Shown: one piece after another, positions 34,647 through 42,353 of the stretch
Position numbering within the stretch: the stretch's first letter is position 1
How the letters are laid out: every line of letters begins with the position of its first letter
Source of the DNA: Sulfurovum sp.
GTDB taxonomy: Bacteria; Campylobacterota; Campylobacteria; Campylobacterales; Sulfurovaceae
DNA: 64,000 nucleotides
Reading direction: 5' to 3'
Assembly: GCA_016744875.1 (NCBI GenBank)
Contig: JADGDL010000005.1
Coordinates: 1-64,000 of the forward strand
Made by a program: the position numbers and the translations under genes
Notes under the pieces: generated by a model
Databases searched by the model: none
What the model was told of the DNA's origin: nothing
Seen by the model: the letters and a program-made list of their open reading frames with translations, nothing else

Positions 34647-35147
34647 ATGAAGAAAATATTGGCAATTGTTATGGTTGCAGGTGGATTAACATCAGCGTTT
34701 GGAATAGACTGTGCAAATACACCTGTTGGTATGGAGTTGGCAAAAACGATCGAAGCAAAAGATGTTGCCAAAGCAAAAACATTACTTAAAGCATATAGGG
34801 CAGATGTAGAAGACTATCTGGATAACTGTGATAAAAGTAAAGAGAAGTTTGAAGAGACCTCAGTGACAATATTGACCTATGAAGACAGATTATCAGATGT
34901 AGAAGCAGATCTTAAGGCTAAGCCTGCGGAAAATGTTGACTGTTCAAAGGTACCCAGTGAAAAGGCGATTCAAGAAGCATTCAAAAGTGCTGATGCCATG
35001 AAGATAAAAACACAATACGCTGCCTATAAAACAGCGTCAGAGAATTATCTTGAATACTGTACTACACATGAAGAGTATGAGTTTGTTTTTGAAGCATCAC
35101 TGCTTCATGAAGAGGCATATATCAAGTGGGAGAAAAGTGCAAAATAG
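34647..35147 (+). CDS. Secreted protein with two Cys-pair helical repeats
   Basis: A signal peptide (about residues 1-19) precedes an acidic, Lys/Ala-rich protein made of two related units. Unit 1 has Cys22 and Cys61; unit 2 has Cys99 and Cys138. Both pairs are 39 residues apart and the period is 77. Shared features are a DC start, an AY(R/K) segment, YL-x-x-C, and a closing E-A/V...W/E stretch. Each pair could form a disulfide in the periplasm. I do not recognise the family. A strong AAGGA site precedes the ATG. Confidence 0.8.
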   Translation: MKKILAIVMVAGGLTSAFGIDCANTPVGMELAKTIEAKDVAKAKTLLKAYRADVEDYLDNCDKSKEKFEETSVTILTYEDRLSDVEADLKAKPAENVDCSKVPSEKAIQEAFKSADAMKIKTQYAAYKTASENYLEYCTTHEEYEFVFEASLLHEEAYIKWEKSAK

Positions 35148-35164
35148 AGGGGGATCTCCTCTAT
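35144..35164. terminator. Hairpin between convergent genes
   Basis: ATAGAGG and CCTCTAT form a seven-base stem around seven bases, overlapping the stop of the Cys-repeat gene and lying 12 bases before the stop of the convergent small gene. No T-run follows on either strand, so its use as a terminator is uncertain. Confidence 0.4.
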
Positions 35165-35175
35165 ACTTGACGCTA

Positions 35176-35424
35176 TTAAGAGTTAGACCATCTTTTTATG
35201 AGTTCCATACCCATGTCAAAGGTAACTTCGCCATTTTTACTACGTCTTTCTACTTCTTTTTGCAGTTGAATAGTACTCATAGTAGTATAGATGGTTTCCA
35301 TGGATGCCAGTTTCTTGTTTACTGTTAGACCAAAGTTGGTCGGTTTATTTGCTGATGCCAGTGTTACTGTCATAAGTGAAAGTGCGATCATTTTAGTGAA
35401 TGTTCTTGATGTTTTTGTTTTCAT
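35176..35424 (-). CDS. Small secreted protein of unknown function
   Basis: The 82-residue product begins with a basic, hydrophobic signal peptide (TFTKMIALSLMTVTLASA) and has a short mature part rich in Lys and Glu with no cysteines: KKLASMETIYTTMSTIQLQKE. It ends DMGMELIKRWSN. I do not recognise it. The gene is convergent with the Cys-repeat gene. AAGGAC lies upstream of the ATG. Confidence 0.6.
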   Translation of the reverse strand: MKTKTSRTFTKMIALSLMTVTLASANKPTNFGLTVNKKLASMETIYTTMSTIQLQKEVERRSKNGEVTFDMGMELIKRWSNS

Positions 35425-35594
35425 AACTTGTCCTTTTATTGTTTTTAAGTATGTCTAGTACTTTTATAGATATAGTATATTACAAAAGTTGAATGCTGTA
35501 GATACTTTCGTGATTAACTTTTAATCATATGCACTAGATACCCATGGCAGAAGGATAACAAGGTTTGATAACATATTAGTAACAGGAGTAGAAA

Positions 35595-35783
35595 ATGTCT
35601 GATATACATAAGCCATGCATACGACAATGTTGTCTCAATGAAGATGAGGTTTGTCTAGGGTGTTTTCGTACCTTTAGTGACATGCTCACCTGGCATAAAG
35701 CAAGTATTCAAGAAAAAAAAGCAATGCTCCAAAAAGCAGAGATGAGAAAAAAAGAACATGCACAAAAACATGCATCATCCTAA
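35595..35783 (+). CDS. DUF1289 protein
   Basis: The 62-residue protein shows the DUF1289 pattern: PCIRQCCLNEDEVCLGCFRT, with four to five cysteines that likely bind a metal, followed by a W and a charged helical tail. The function is not established. The stop is 11 bases before the YaeQ gene, suggesting one transcript. The Lys/His/Glu-rich tail after residue 40 is longer than the core domain. Confidence 0.85.
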   Translation: MSDIHKPCIRQCCLNEDEVCLGCFRTFSDMLTWHKASIQEKKAMLQKAEMRKKEHAQKHASS

Positions 35784-35794
35784 GGAATTATATT

Positions 35795-36328
35795 ATGGCT
35801 ATTAAAGCAATAATTCACAAGGCATTACTTAATATCGCAAATATGGACAGTCATTATTATGCTGAACATAATTTGACCATCGCAAAACATCCTTCTGAAA
35901 CAGACCTGCGTATGATGGTACGACTGATAGCATTTATAGTCAATGCAGATGAAAATCTATCCTTCACTAAAGGTATCTCTCAAGATGATGAACCTGATCT
36001 ATGGAAAAAGTCTTTAGATGGAGAGATAGAACTCTGGATAGATCTGGGACAACCCGATGAAAAGCGCATTAAAAAAGCGTGTGGACGTTCTAAACAAGTC
36101 ATTATATATACCTATCAAGTGGGCATGGCTACGGCATGGTGGAAAAATTTGCAAACCTCACTGACACGTTTTACAAATCTTAAAGTGGTTTTTCTTGACA
36201 TTGAGGGAGATATAGAAGTTCTTGCAAAACGTGCGATGAATTTACAAGCCAATATATCTGACTGTGAACTTACTTTAATGGAAGCGGAACATACGGTGCT
36301 AATAAAAGAAAATATTTGGATGTCATAG
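35795..36328 (+). CDS. yaeQ: YaeQ-family protein
   Basis: The 177-residue protein matches YaeQ: HKALLNIANMDSHYYAEHNL near the N-terminus, then HPSETDLRMMVRLIAFI, LWIDLGQPDEKRIKKACGRS and YTYQVGMATAWW. YaeQ has a restriction-endonuclease-like (PD-D/ExK) fold; an E. coli link to RfaH was later questioned. The gene is one base from the next gene, so the trio DUF1289-yaeQ-dehydrogenase-like gene is likely an operon. Confidence 0.92.
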   Translation: MAIKAIIHKALLNIANMDSHYYAEHNLTIAKHPSETDLRMMVRLIAFIVNADENLSFTKGISQDDEPDLWKKSLDGEIELWIDLGQPDEKRIKKACGRSKQVIIYTYQVGMATAWWKNLQTSLTRFTNLKVVFLDIEGDIEVLAKRAMNLQANISDCELTLMEAEHTVLIKENIWMS

Positions 36329-36329
36329 A

Positions 36330-36995
36330 ATGTATATAAAAACGGTGAGTATCTTAGGCTGTGGTTGGACAGGGAAAGCACTAAAAGAGAGCCTTGAAGA
36401 AGATGCTTACAACGTACACTGCCTTTTACGCGATGTCAAGTCTAATGATGTAGTCCATATGTATAACTGTGATGTCCTGATCATAGCCATACCTCCACGA
36501 GAAAATTATCTTGAAGTGTTAGAAGAGACTCTAAAAAAGATCGATGTATCTACACAAGTTATATTTCTCTCATCTATCTCTTTTTATGACGGGAAAGCGT
36601 TAGTCGTAGAAGCTGAAGCATTGATGCAAAAGATGCATCCAAGTGTGACTGTTTTACGTTTGGGAGGTCTTATGGGGTATGAGCGTATAGCAGGAAAATA
36701 TACAGCAGGGAAAATACTTACTTCTGACTCAAGAACAAACTATATACATAGAGATGATGTTGTGGGTGTAATCGAAAATATCATACATCAGAATGTATGC
36801 TCTGAAATATTTGATGTCGTTGCCCCTGTACAATCCACTAAAAGAAAGATATTTACCCAAAATGCAAAGGCATTTGGCTTTAAAAAGACAGAGTTTTTAG
36901 GAGGTGATGAAGTAGGAAAAATACTTAGCCCAACAAAAATTTATGATGTCTTGGGATATGTATTTAAAAAAGAGGATGTAGAAAAGTTCTGGTAA
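36330..36995 (+). CDS. NAD(P)-binding Rossmann protein (YeeZ-like epimerase/dehydratase relative)
   Basis: The N-terminus VSILGCGWTGKALKESL is a Rossmann glycine motif. Further on, VIFLSSISFYDGKA resembles the Ser region of extended short-chain dehydrogenases, and TNYIHRDDVVGVIENI is the usual HVDDV block. The 221-residue length matches YeeZ-like proteins. The canonical Tyr-x3-Lys is not evident, so catalytic activity is uncertain. It starts one base after yaeQ stops. Confidence 0.75.
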   Translation: MYIKTVSILGCGWTGKALKESLEEDAYNVHCLLRDVKSNDVVHMYNCDVLIIAIPPRENYLEVLEETLKKIDVSTQVIFLSSISFYDGKALVVEAEALMQKMHPSVTVLRLGGLMGYERIAGKYTAGKILTSDSRTNYIHRDDVVGVIENIIHQNVCSEIFDVVAPVQSTKRKIFTQNAKAFGFKKTEFLGGDEVGKILSPTKIYDVLGYVFKKEDVEKFW

Positions 36996-37048
36996 AACTA
37001 TAAACTGGTATATATCATTATATGATAGTCTATGTTTAATTTATAGAA

Positions 37049-38134
37049 TTATTTCTTTTCTTTAGGGGCTAAAACCCATAATTCAACTTTTTCAGTATCT
37101 CTAGAATCTCTACGCTTTGTTCTTCTTGATGAAGCTCTTACATCTCTTTTTAGGTGTAACTCTTTTCTAAAACGGTTATTATTTCTTAGTTCTTCTATGA
37201 TTGGATGCGTGTTTTCTTCATCAACTACTTTCGCTAGATTTGAAAATATAAGAACTATTTTACCATTAGGTGCAAGGTGTTCTTTTGCTTGTTCAAAAAA
37301 TCTTGGGAATAGCTCATCTTCATAATACATCGCTTTATCAATGCCTTCTTCCAATTGATGCTTTGCAGGTAACCATGGAGGATTGAAAACGATTACATCA
37401 GCTTTAACATCACAATTTTCAAATAAATCACCATGATTCAGGGTTATTTTATCTTCAAATCCCAATCTCTTATTTTCCTCAGAAACTCCGATAATAGCGT
37501 TTTTATTTGTATCAGTAGCGAAGATATTTTTAAAACCATTTTGGATGAGTTGAAATGATAAAACACCAGACCCTACACCAATCTCTATAGCATTTTCTTT
37601 TGATCCTTCGTATTTTTTTAACCATTTATCAAATAGTTTTAAATGATCAAACCGTGTTGGGAAGTATGTCCCATAATAGGGGTGAAGAGTTAAATTTAAG
37701 GTTTTAACTTCTATTCCTTTTTCATACCATTGCCATGAGCTGTTCATTCCTTGAACTTCAGGAAAAGATACATAAAATTCTGATACATCTGGATATAACA
37801 ACTCTAACCAACCAGTATCTGGAGATTTTTTAACAATGAGTTTATTATCTTTGACTTTGAGTAGTAATCTATGTGAGGCTTCTCTAAATGCCGCACGATA
37901 ATCACGTTGTCCTTGAAAACTTTTGTCCTTATGTTTAAGTAAAAGGTTTCTTTTTAGTTCAGCTAAAACTTGCAAACCGTTGCTATAAAATTCTTCGACA
38001 AGAACATACTTACCTGCAATCATTTCGGCAACAGTCGCCTTTGTATCCATTTTACGATAGAAGCTTATAGCTTCAATCTCTGTAGTTATAATATTTGGTC
38101 TATCTGGTTGGATAGCTTGTAAATCTTTTTTCAT
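37049..38134 (-). CDS. Methyltransferase with NPPW motif
   Basis: The C-terminal two thirds contain a class I methyltransferase: motif I AIEIGVGSGVLSFQLIQNGF, an aspartate in FATDTNKNA, and motif IV VIVFNPPWLPAKH, the pattern of enzymes that methylate exocyclic amino groups of RNA/DNA bases or protein glutamine. The first 150 residues are a separate domain with no motif I know. The last 35 residues are very basic (RDVRASSRRTKRRDSRD), which suits nucleic acid binding. It is monocistronic. The target is unknown. Confidence 0.75.
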   Translation of the reverse strand: MKKDLQAIQPDRPNIITTEIEAISFYRKMDTKATVAEMIAGKYVLVEEFYSNGLQVLAELKRNLLLKHKDKSFQGQRDYRAAFREASHRLLLKVKDNKLIVKKSPDTGWLELLYPDVSEFYVSFPEVQGMNSSWQWYEKGIEVKTLNLTLHPYYGTYFPTRFDHLKLFDKWLKKYEGSKENAIEIGVGSGVLSFQLIQNGFKNIFATDTNKNAIIGVSEENKRLGFEDKITLNHGDLFENCDVKADVIVFNPPWLPAKHQLEEGIDKAMYYEDELFPRFFEQAKEHLAPNGKIVLIFSNLAKVVDEENTHPIIEELRNNNRFRKELHLKRDVRASSRRTKRRDSRDTEKVELWVLAPKEKK

Positions 38135-38474
38135 ATAATTATGCCCTTTATCTTATGTTGCAGTTTAATGTATACAGGCTTTGTTCTAGTTTGGTTTCTA
38201 CAATATTGATGATTTGTTTGTAAAATATAGAGATACTTGCAAAAACAGTAGATAAATCAGTGAAGGAAACACTTACTATGAAAAGAACTTTATTGCTTTG
38301 ATGCTCAGCGTGGCATGGTGTCAAAAAAGATACAATCTATGTATGGGATGTTTTATTACATCAGAAAAAAGAACTGTTCACAACGCAACTATATACTGCA
38401 TAGTGTACAAAAAGTAGTAAGGCATCATGATTTACTATGAGGCAATAGTACATACTATAGGAGGTAACTATTAA
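38135..38474. other. 340-base gap with a possible decayed small ORF
   Basis: No intact gene is visible. At 38278 ATG begins MKRTLLL, then TGA. Adding one base in the T-run would restore a signal-peptide-like start (LLLLMLSVAWC), and the shifted frame stays open for about 36 codons. GGAAA lies upstream. It may be a remnant of a secreted protein, or chance. The rest shows no repeats. An AGGAGG at 38459-38464 belongs to the following gene. Confidence 0.3.
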
Positions 38475-38636
38475 ATGGCAAAAACAAACTATTCTTATGA
38501 AAAACGGGGTCGAGAACTCGAAAAACAGAAAAAACAAGAAGAAAAGCGTCAGAAAAAACTTAATAAAAAGAATGCTGATAACAAAGAGGAAGAGTCTGAG
38601 TCTAAATCATCTTCAGATAATTCTTTAGAGAAGTAG
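38475..38636 (+). CDS. Small highly charged protein, 53 residues
   Basis: The frame begins MAKTNYSYEKRGRELEKQKK and continues with Lys/Glu/Gln-rich helix, then a Ser/Glu-rich acidic tail ending SSSDNSLEK. A perfect AGGAGG lies ten bases before the ATG. Small proteins beginning MAKTNYS(Y/F)EKR are familiar in proteobacteria, without known function, often near cold-shock genes; here the csp-like remnant lies 70 bases away and convergent. It is too short for many gene callers. Confidence 0.75.
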   Translation: MAKTNYSYEKRGRELEKQKKQEEKRQKKLNKKNADNKEEESESKSSSDNSLEK

Positions 38637-38706
38637 AGCAATCTTTTTTGGTCTCTTTATAAAACTGTTTAAACCAGGACAGAATTCTCTACCCATGAGG
38701 ATTGTC

Positions 38707-38913
38707 TTAAAGACTCGTAACGTTTTCAGCTTGTAAGCCTTTATCGCCTTCTGTAATTTCAAAAGTTACTTTTTGTCCCTCATTAAGAGAAACACGACCA
38801 TGACCATTACTATTGATATTACGGTAGTGTACAAATACATCTTTCCCGCCATTTTCTTGTTCGATAAAACCGAAACCTTTTTCATCGTTGAACCATTTTA
38901 CTGATCCGTTTAC
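38707..38913 (-). pseudogene. Cold-shock protein gene without a start codon
   Basis: The minus strand reads VNGSVKWFNDEKGFGFIEQE and continues through DVFVHYRNINSNGHGRVSLN to AENVTSL and a TAA, a complete CspA-type OB fold with RNP1 (KGFGFI) and RNP2 (VFVHY). The codon expected to be ATG or ATG-GCA is CCA-GTA, and the nine in-frame codons between it and an upstream stop include no ATG, GTG or TTG. No ribosome-binding site is present either. The remaining 66 residues are undamaged, so the loss is recent, a sequencing error, or an unusual start. Confidence 0.7.
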
Positions 38914-39162
38914 TGGGTGGACAGTATAGCAGAATAGTTAAACTTTAGTAATCCATATGGTGGAGTTTAGTATTTAGTTTAGTTAGGTCGTATGTGGAGA
39001 GAAGAAGTATCATTTTTATATTTCAAACAACTTTAAGCATAACTCAAAAAAGTTTACCAAAGAAACCTATATGATACGATGAAAAAAACGAGAGAATATA
39101 TAACTTTATAAGATTTTGAATAGTGAAGTGTTGAAAGTTAAATCAGTAAACTTCACCAAGTT

Positions 39163-39957
39163 CTATTTTGATACGATTAACTCTTTTAGTTCTTGTATAT
39201 CATTTCGCAATTTTTGAATTTCTAACTTTGCTGCATCTTCAGATGAATGCAATTCATTGACGATATTCTCTTCTTCATTTGCATTCATCTCATTCATTGC
39301 GTCTACAACAATAGCAATGATGAGATTAACAATAATAAAAGTTGCTAAGAAAATAAAGGGAACAAAAAATATCCAGGCAAGAGGATAAACTTCCATCACG
39401 GGCCGTACAATACCCATAGACCAGGACTCCAATGTCATAATTTGGAATAATGTATAAAATGACTCTCCAAGTGTCCCGAACCATTCTGGAAACTTTTCAC
39501 CAAATAGCTGTGTGGACATAATTGCAAAGATGTAGAAAAAGAGAGTGAGTAGCCCTGCAATAGATGCAATGCCTGGAATCACACTCAATAAAGCAGCAAT
39601 GATCTTTCTCATTTGTGGTACTACCGTGATAAGTCTAAACAGTCTTAAAACTCTCAAGACCCTAAAGATCTCAAATCCAGCATTAGCTGGTACAAGAGAG
39701 ATCGCAACAACTGTAAAATCAAACAATGACCATGAATCTCTAAAAAATGATCCTTTATATACATAAATTCTCAAGACAATTTCTATGGTGAAAACAGTGA
39801 TAACAAAAAAGTTAAACCATTCAAAAAATGTATAATAATCTGTGGCAAATTGTTTTGATGTCTCAAGTCCCATCGTAATACCATTGAGGATAATGAGCCC
39901 TAAAATAAAGTTTTGAAATTTAGAATCTTCTACAAATTGTTTTATAGTGTTATACAT
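39163..39957 (-). CDS. Voltage-gated sodium channel of the NavAb/NaChBac family
   Basis: The 264-residue, six-helix channel subunit matches bacterial Nav channels. S4 carries gating arginines R99, R102, R105 and R108, and the selectivity filter is TLESWS at 175-180 with Glu177, the same positions as in NavAb of Arcobacter. The pore helix and S6 (FIIVNLIIAIVVDAM) follow, then a C-terminal coiled coil (EIQKLRNDIQELKELI) that bundles four subunits. It likely passes Na+. It is monocistronic; the cause of its presence may be Na+-driven motility signalling, as proposed for relatives. Confidence 0.95.
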   Translation of the reverse strand: MYNTIKQFVEDSKFQNFILGLIILNGITMGLETSKQFATDYYTFFEWFNFFVITVFTIEIVLRIYVYKGSFFRDSWSLFDFTVVAISLVPANAGFEIFRVLRVLRLFRLITVVPQMRKIIAALLSVIPGIASIAGLLTLFFYIFAIMSTQLFGEKFPEWFGTLGESFYTLFQIMTLESWSMGIVRPVMEVYPLAWIFFVPFIFLATFIIVNLIIAIVVDAMNEMNANEEENIVNELHSSEDAAKLEIQKLRNDIQELKELIVSK

Positions 39958-40231
39958 CTATATACTCGCTTTTATATTGAAATTTATACAGTTTACCATT
40001 TAAGATCATCGGATAAAGTGGCTTATGTATTTGAATGCGTATTAAAGATAGATGGATAAAATATTTTTAAATACGCATGAGGCGGAATAATAATACATAT
40101 AAGTTAACTGTATGCTTAGTTAGTTTAATGGTGAGAAATATGAAGTAAAGATTTTATGTTTAAAATTTAATATATACATTTAACAGAGCCCTGATCATGT
40201 ATCATTTTATACTAGCATGTGAGTGTATTAC
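39958..40231. other. Gap between the sodium channel gene and an interrupted ORF
   Basis: Very AT-rich DNA with no frame of coding character, no hairpin with T-run and no repeat I could see. It would contain the channel gene's promoter just right of 39957. With the pseudogene beyond it, the area 39958-40651 holds no intact gene. Confidence 0.5.
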
Positions 40232-40552
40232 TTACCCTTTTAATATGTCTTCTATCATCTTCTTAGCAGTGCGTATTTGTTCTTCAAACCATTTGGTGTT
40301 TTCTATCTTTGGAAATGCTTCTTCCATGATGTCTAGCGGTGTGTTGTCTCACTTTTCTGTATTATCTGCCATCTTCCAGTTGAGTTCTTTTAAAACATAA
40401 GAAAATATCTGATTAATGATCTTGTAGTCTGGTTGATCTTTTTCTTTTTTATTTTCCACAATGGTTTTCACCACTTGTTTGCGAAGTTCTCTGTTATAGT
40501 TGTCTTTTAGAATTCGTATTATTTCTGTTTTATTATTATTTGGCAGATGCAT
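40232..40552 (-). pseudogene. Small gene interrupted by an in-frame TGA
   Basis: One minus-strand frame runs 67 codons from ATG at 40552, meets TGA at 40351-40349, then stays open for 38 more codons ending DIMEEAFPKIENTKWFEEQI and a short tail before TAA. The two halves have the same charged, helical character and codon use, as expected from a 106-residue protein with one nonsense change (for example Trp TGG to TGA). I do not recognise the family. No ribosome-binding site is visible at the ATG, so the true start may lie upstream. Confidence 0.5.
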
Positions 40553-40651
40553 TACAAGATGAGGTATTTGAAGCAGTTGATGGATTTATTAAAAAATACT
40601 CCAAATAGTTTTATGCTATGATGCCATCAATAAATACTGAGGATCATAAAC

Positions 40652-41119
40652 ATGACATCAAACTGCTACTGTAAAAGCCAAAAGAAATTTTCTGAATGTT
40701 GTGAACCTATACTGAGAGTGGATAGGGTGGCAAATACTGCGTTGGAACTAATGCGTTCACGTTACTCAGCTTACTGTCTTGGGGATGTGAACTATCTTCA
40801 GGCGACAACACATGACCATACTTGGAGTGATGAAGAGTTGAAGTTCATACAGGACTGGGCAGACAACAGTTTTTGGCAACACCTTGATATAGTAGATCAC
40901 TCTGAAGATATGGTTGAGTTTAAAGCATACTATATATTTGAAGGTAAGCAGCATATGCATCATGAGAAATCAGCCTTTAAAAAAGTCAATGATATGTGGA
41001 AGTATGTAGATGGTGAGATATTTGAAGACAAAGTAGAATTTTTACGAAACTCTACATGTATTTGTGGATCCGGGCAAAAGTATAAACGTTGTTGTTTTAC
41101 CAAATTAACAAACAAATAG
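40652..41119 (+). CDS. ychJ: YchJ-family SEC-C motif protein
   Basis: Two zinc-binding SEC-C motifs frame the protein: NCYCKSQKKFSECCEPIL at the N-terminus and CICGSGQKYKRCC at the C-terminus. Between them lies an NTF2-like domain starting ALELMRSRYSAYCLGDVNYL. This is the UPF0225/YchJ layout; function is not known. The 155-residue length is standard. Its stop lies one base from the stop of the convergent glycosyltransferase gene. Confidence 0.92.
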   Translation: MTSNCYCKSQKKFSECCEPILRVDRVANTALELMRSRYSAYCLGDVNYLQATTHDHTWSDEELKFIQDWADNSFWQHLDIVDHSEDMVEFKAYYIFEGKQHMHHEKSAFKKVNDMWKYVDGEIFEDKVEFLRNSTCICGSGQKYKRCCFTKLTNK

Positions 41120-41120
41120 T

Positions 41121-42353
41121 TTAGGCTTTGTTTTTCTCAGTGATCCATTGAGACATATATTTGGTACTTGCCATACTATGGTGTCGTAACATAGCCCCGG
41201 TAAAGTTATTGAGTCGATGCTCTTCCAGATCTTTTTCCACCTCATGTATTTTTGCTATGAGATGATCTCCTAATTTGATACTGTCATAGTATGTATGTAA
41301 AAGTATCGTAGCATTTTCTTGTGCTTTGTGCCATCTTGCTTCATCGTTATAAAGATCGACAGCAGCTTTTATAAAATCATCTATAGTATCATGTACGGCA
41401 CCTCCCCAAGGTTCAGTTTTGTGCATGCCTTCACTTCCTATGCTTGTAGTTACACTTGGTGTCTGCATGATCATAGCATCGAGTAGTTTACCTTTTATCC
41501 CTGCTCCAAAACGTATAGGTGCCAGACAAATACGGGCTTTTTCCATAACCTCATATGCATCTTGGACCCAACCTTTTATCAAAAAACCTGTTTTGGGATT
41601 ATGTAACGCGGTAGCTTTGGGCGGTGGGTATGAACCGTAGATGTGCAGTTCTGCCTGAGGAAGTTGTTTTCGTATGAGAGGCCATATCTGTTGTAAGTAT
41701 AAGACCACATCCCAGTTAGGTGCATGACGAAAATTCCCTATGGTCATAAAGTGTTGACGTTTGGAAAATGCTTTGGTATGGACGGGACATTTCTCCAAAT
41801 CAATCATAAAAGGAAGATGATGAAGCAAAGAAACATCCACTTTAAACGTCTCTTTCAGTAATTCCATCTCAAAACTGGAAATAATAAGTGATATATCACA
41901 TCGTAGAATGGCTGCTATTTCACGTTTTGCAATGTCTGAGAAAAGGTCTTCTTGTGTCATTTCTCGTCCTGCTTTGTATGCTTGATGACGTGCATGACGT
42001 AGACATTGGAGATCTTCAGTATCGAGTATCTTAAGTGCCAAAGGAGCGTTTTTCTCTACGCGCCATCCAAACTGCTCTTCCATCATAAAACGGTCAAAGA
42101 GAACAATGTCAGGTTGATAGTTTGCAATATAACTATCAAAACTGTCACAGTTAAGAGCGATACTTTGAGAGGTTATACCTTCACTTTTCAAATCTACAGC
42201 ATGTTCTGAATACTGTGCAGGAGTAGAGAATTCAACTTGCCAACCTTCTTTTTTAAATCTACGTAAGATGGATAGCATATGTGCACCTGCAGCAGAAGAA
42301 TTTGGCTCGGGCCATACATATCCGATAACCAATACTTTTTTTAGACTTGGCAT
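41121..42353 (-). CDS. GT-B glycosyltransferase (GT4-like)
   Basis: The 410-residue protein begins VLVIGYVWPEPNSSAAGAHM, as in many GT4 enzymes that open with a Gly-rich loop. Its C-terminal domain contains HFMTIGNFRHAPNWDVVLYL and LAPIRFGAGIKGKLLDAMIM followed by the Glu-x7-Glu-like region. It transfers a sugar from a nucleotide donor to an unknown acceptor, probably an envelope glycan. It is immediately downstream of the hydrolase gene, with no spacing, on the same strand. Confidence 0.82.
   Translation of the reverse strand: MPSLKKVLVIGYVWPEPNSSAAGAHMLSILRRFKKEGWQVEFSTPAQYSEHAVDLKSEGITSQSIALNCDSFDSYIANYQPDIVLFDRFMMEEQFGWRVEKNAPLALKILDTEDLQCLRHARHQAYKAGREMTQEDLFSDIAKREIAAILRCDISLIISSFEMELLKETFKVDVSLLHHLPFMIDLEKCPVHTKAFSKRQHFMTIGNFRHAPNWDVVLYLQQIWPLIRKQLPQAELHIYGSYPPPKATALHNPKTGFLIKGWVQDAYEVMEKARICLAPIRFGAGIKGKLLDAMIMQTPSVTTSIGSEGMHKTEPWGGAVHDTIDDFIKAAVDLYNDEARWHKAQENATILLHTYYDSIKLGDHLIAKIHEVEKDLEEHRLNNFTGAMLRHHSMASTKYMSQWITEKNKA

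Noticed and set aside
40349..40351. In-frame TGA read as selenocysteine
   Set aside because: The flanking residues (EK before, DN after) are not a redox site, no selenoprotein family is recognisable, and no SECIS-like hairpin was seen just downstream. A nonsense change is simpler.
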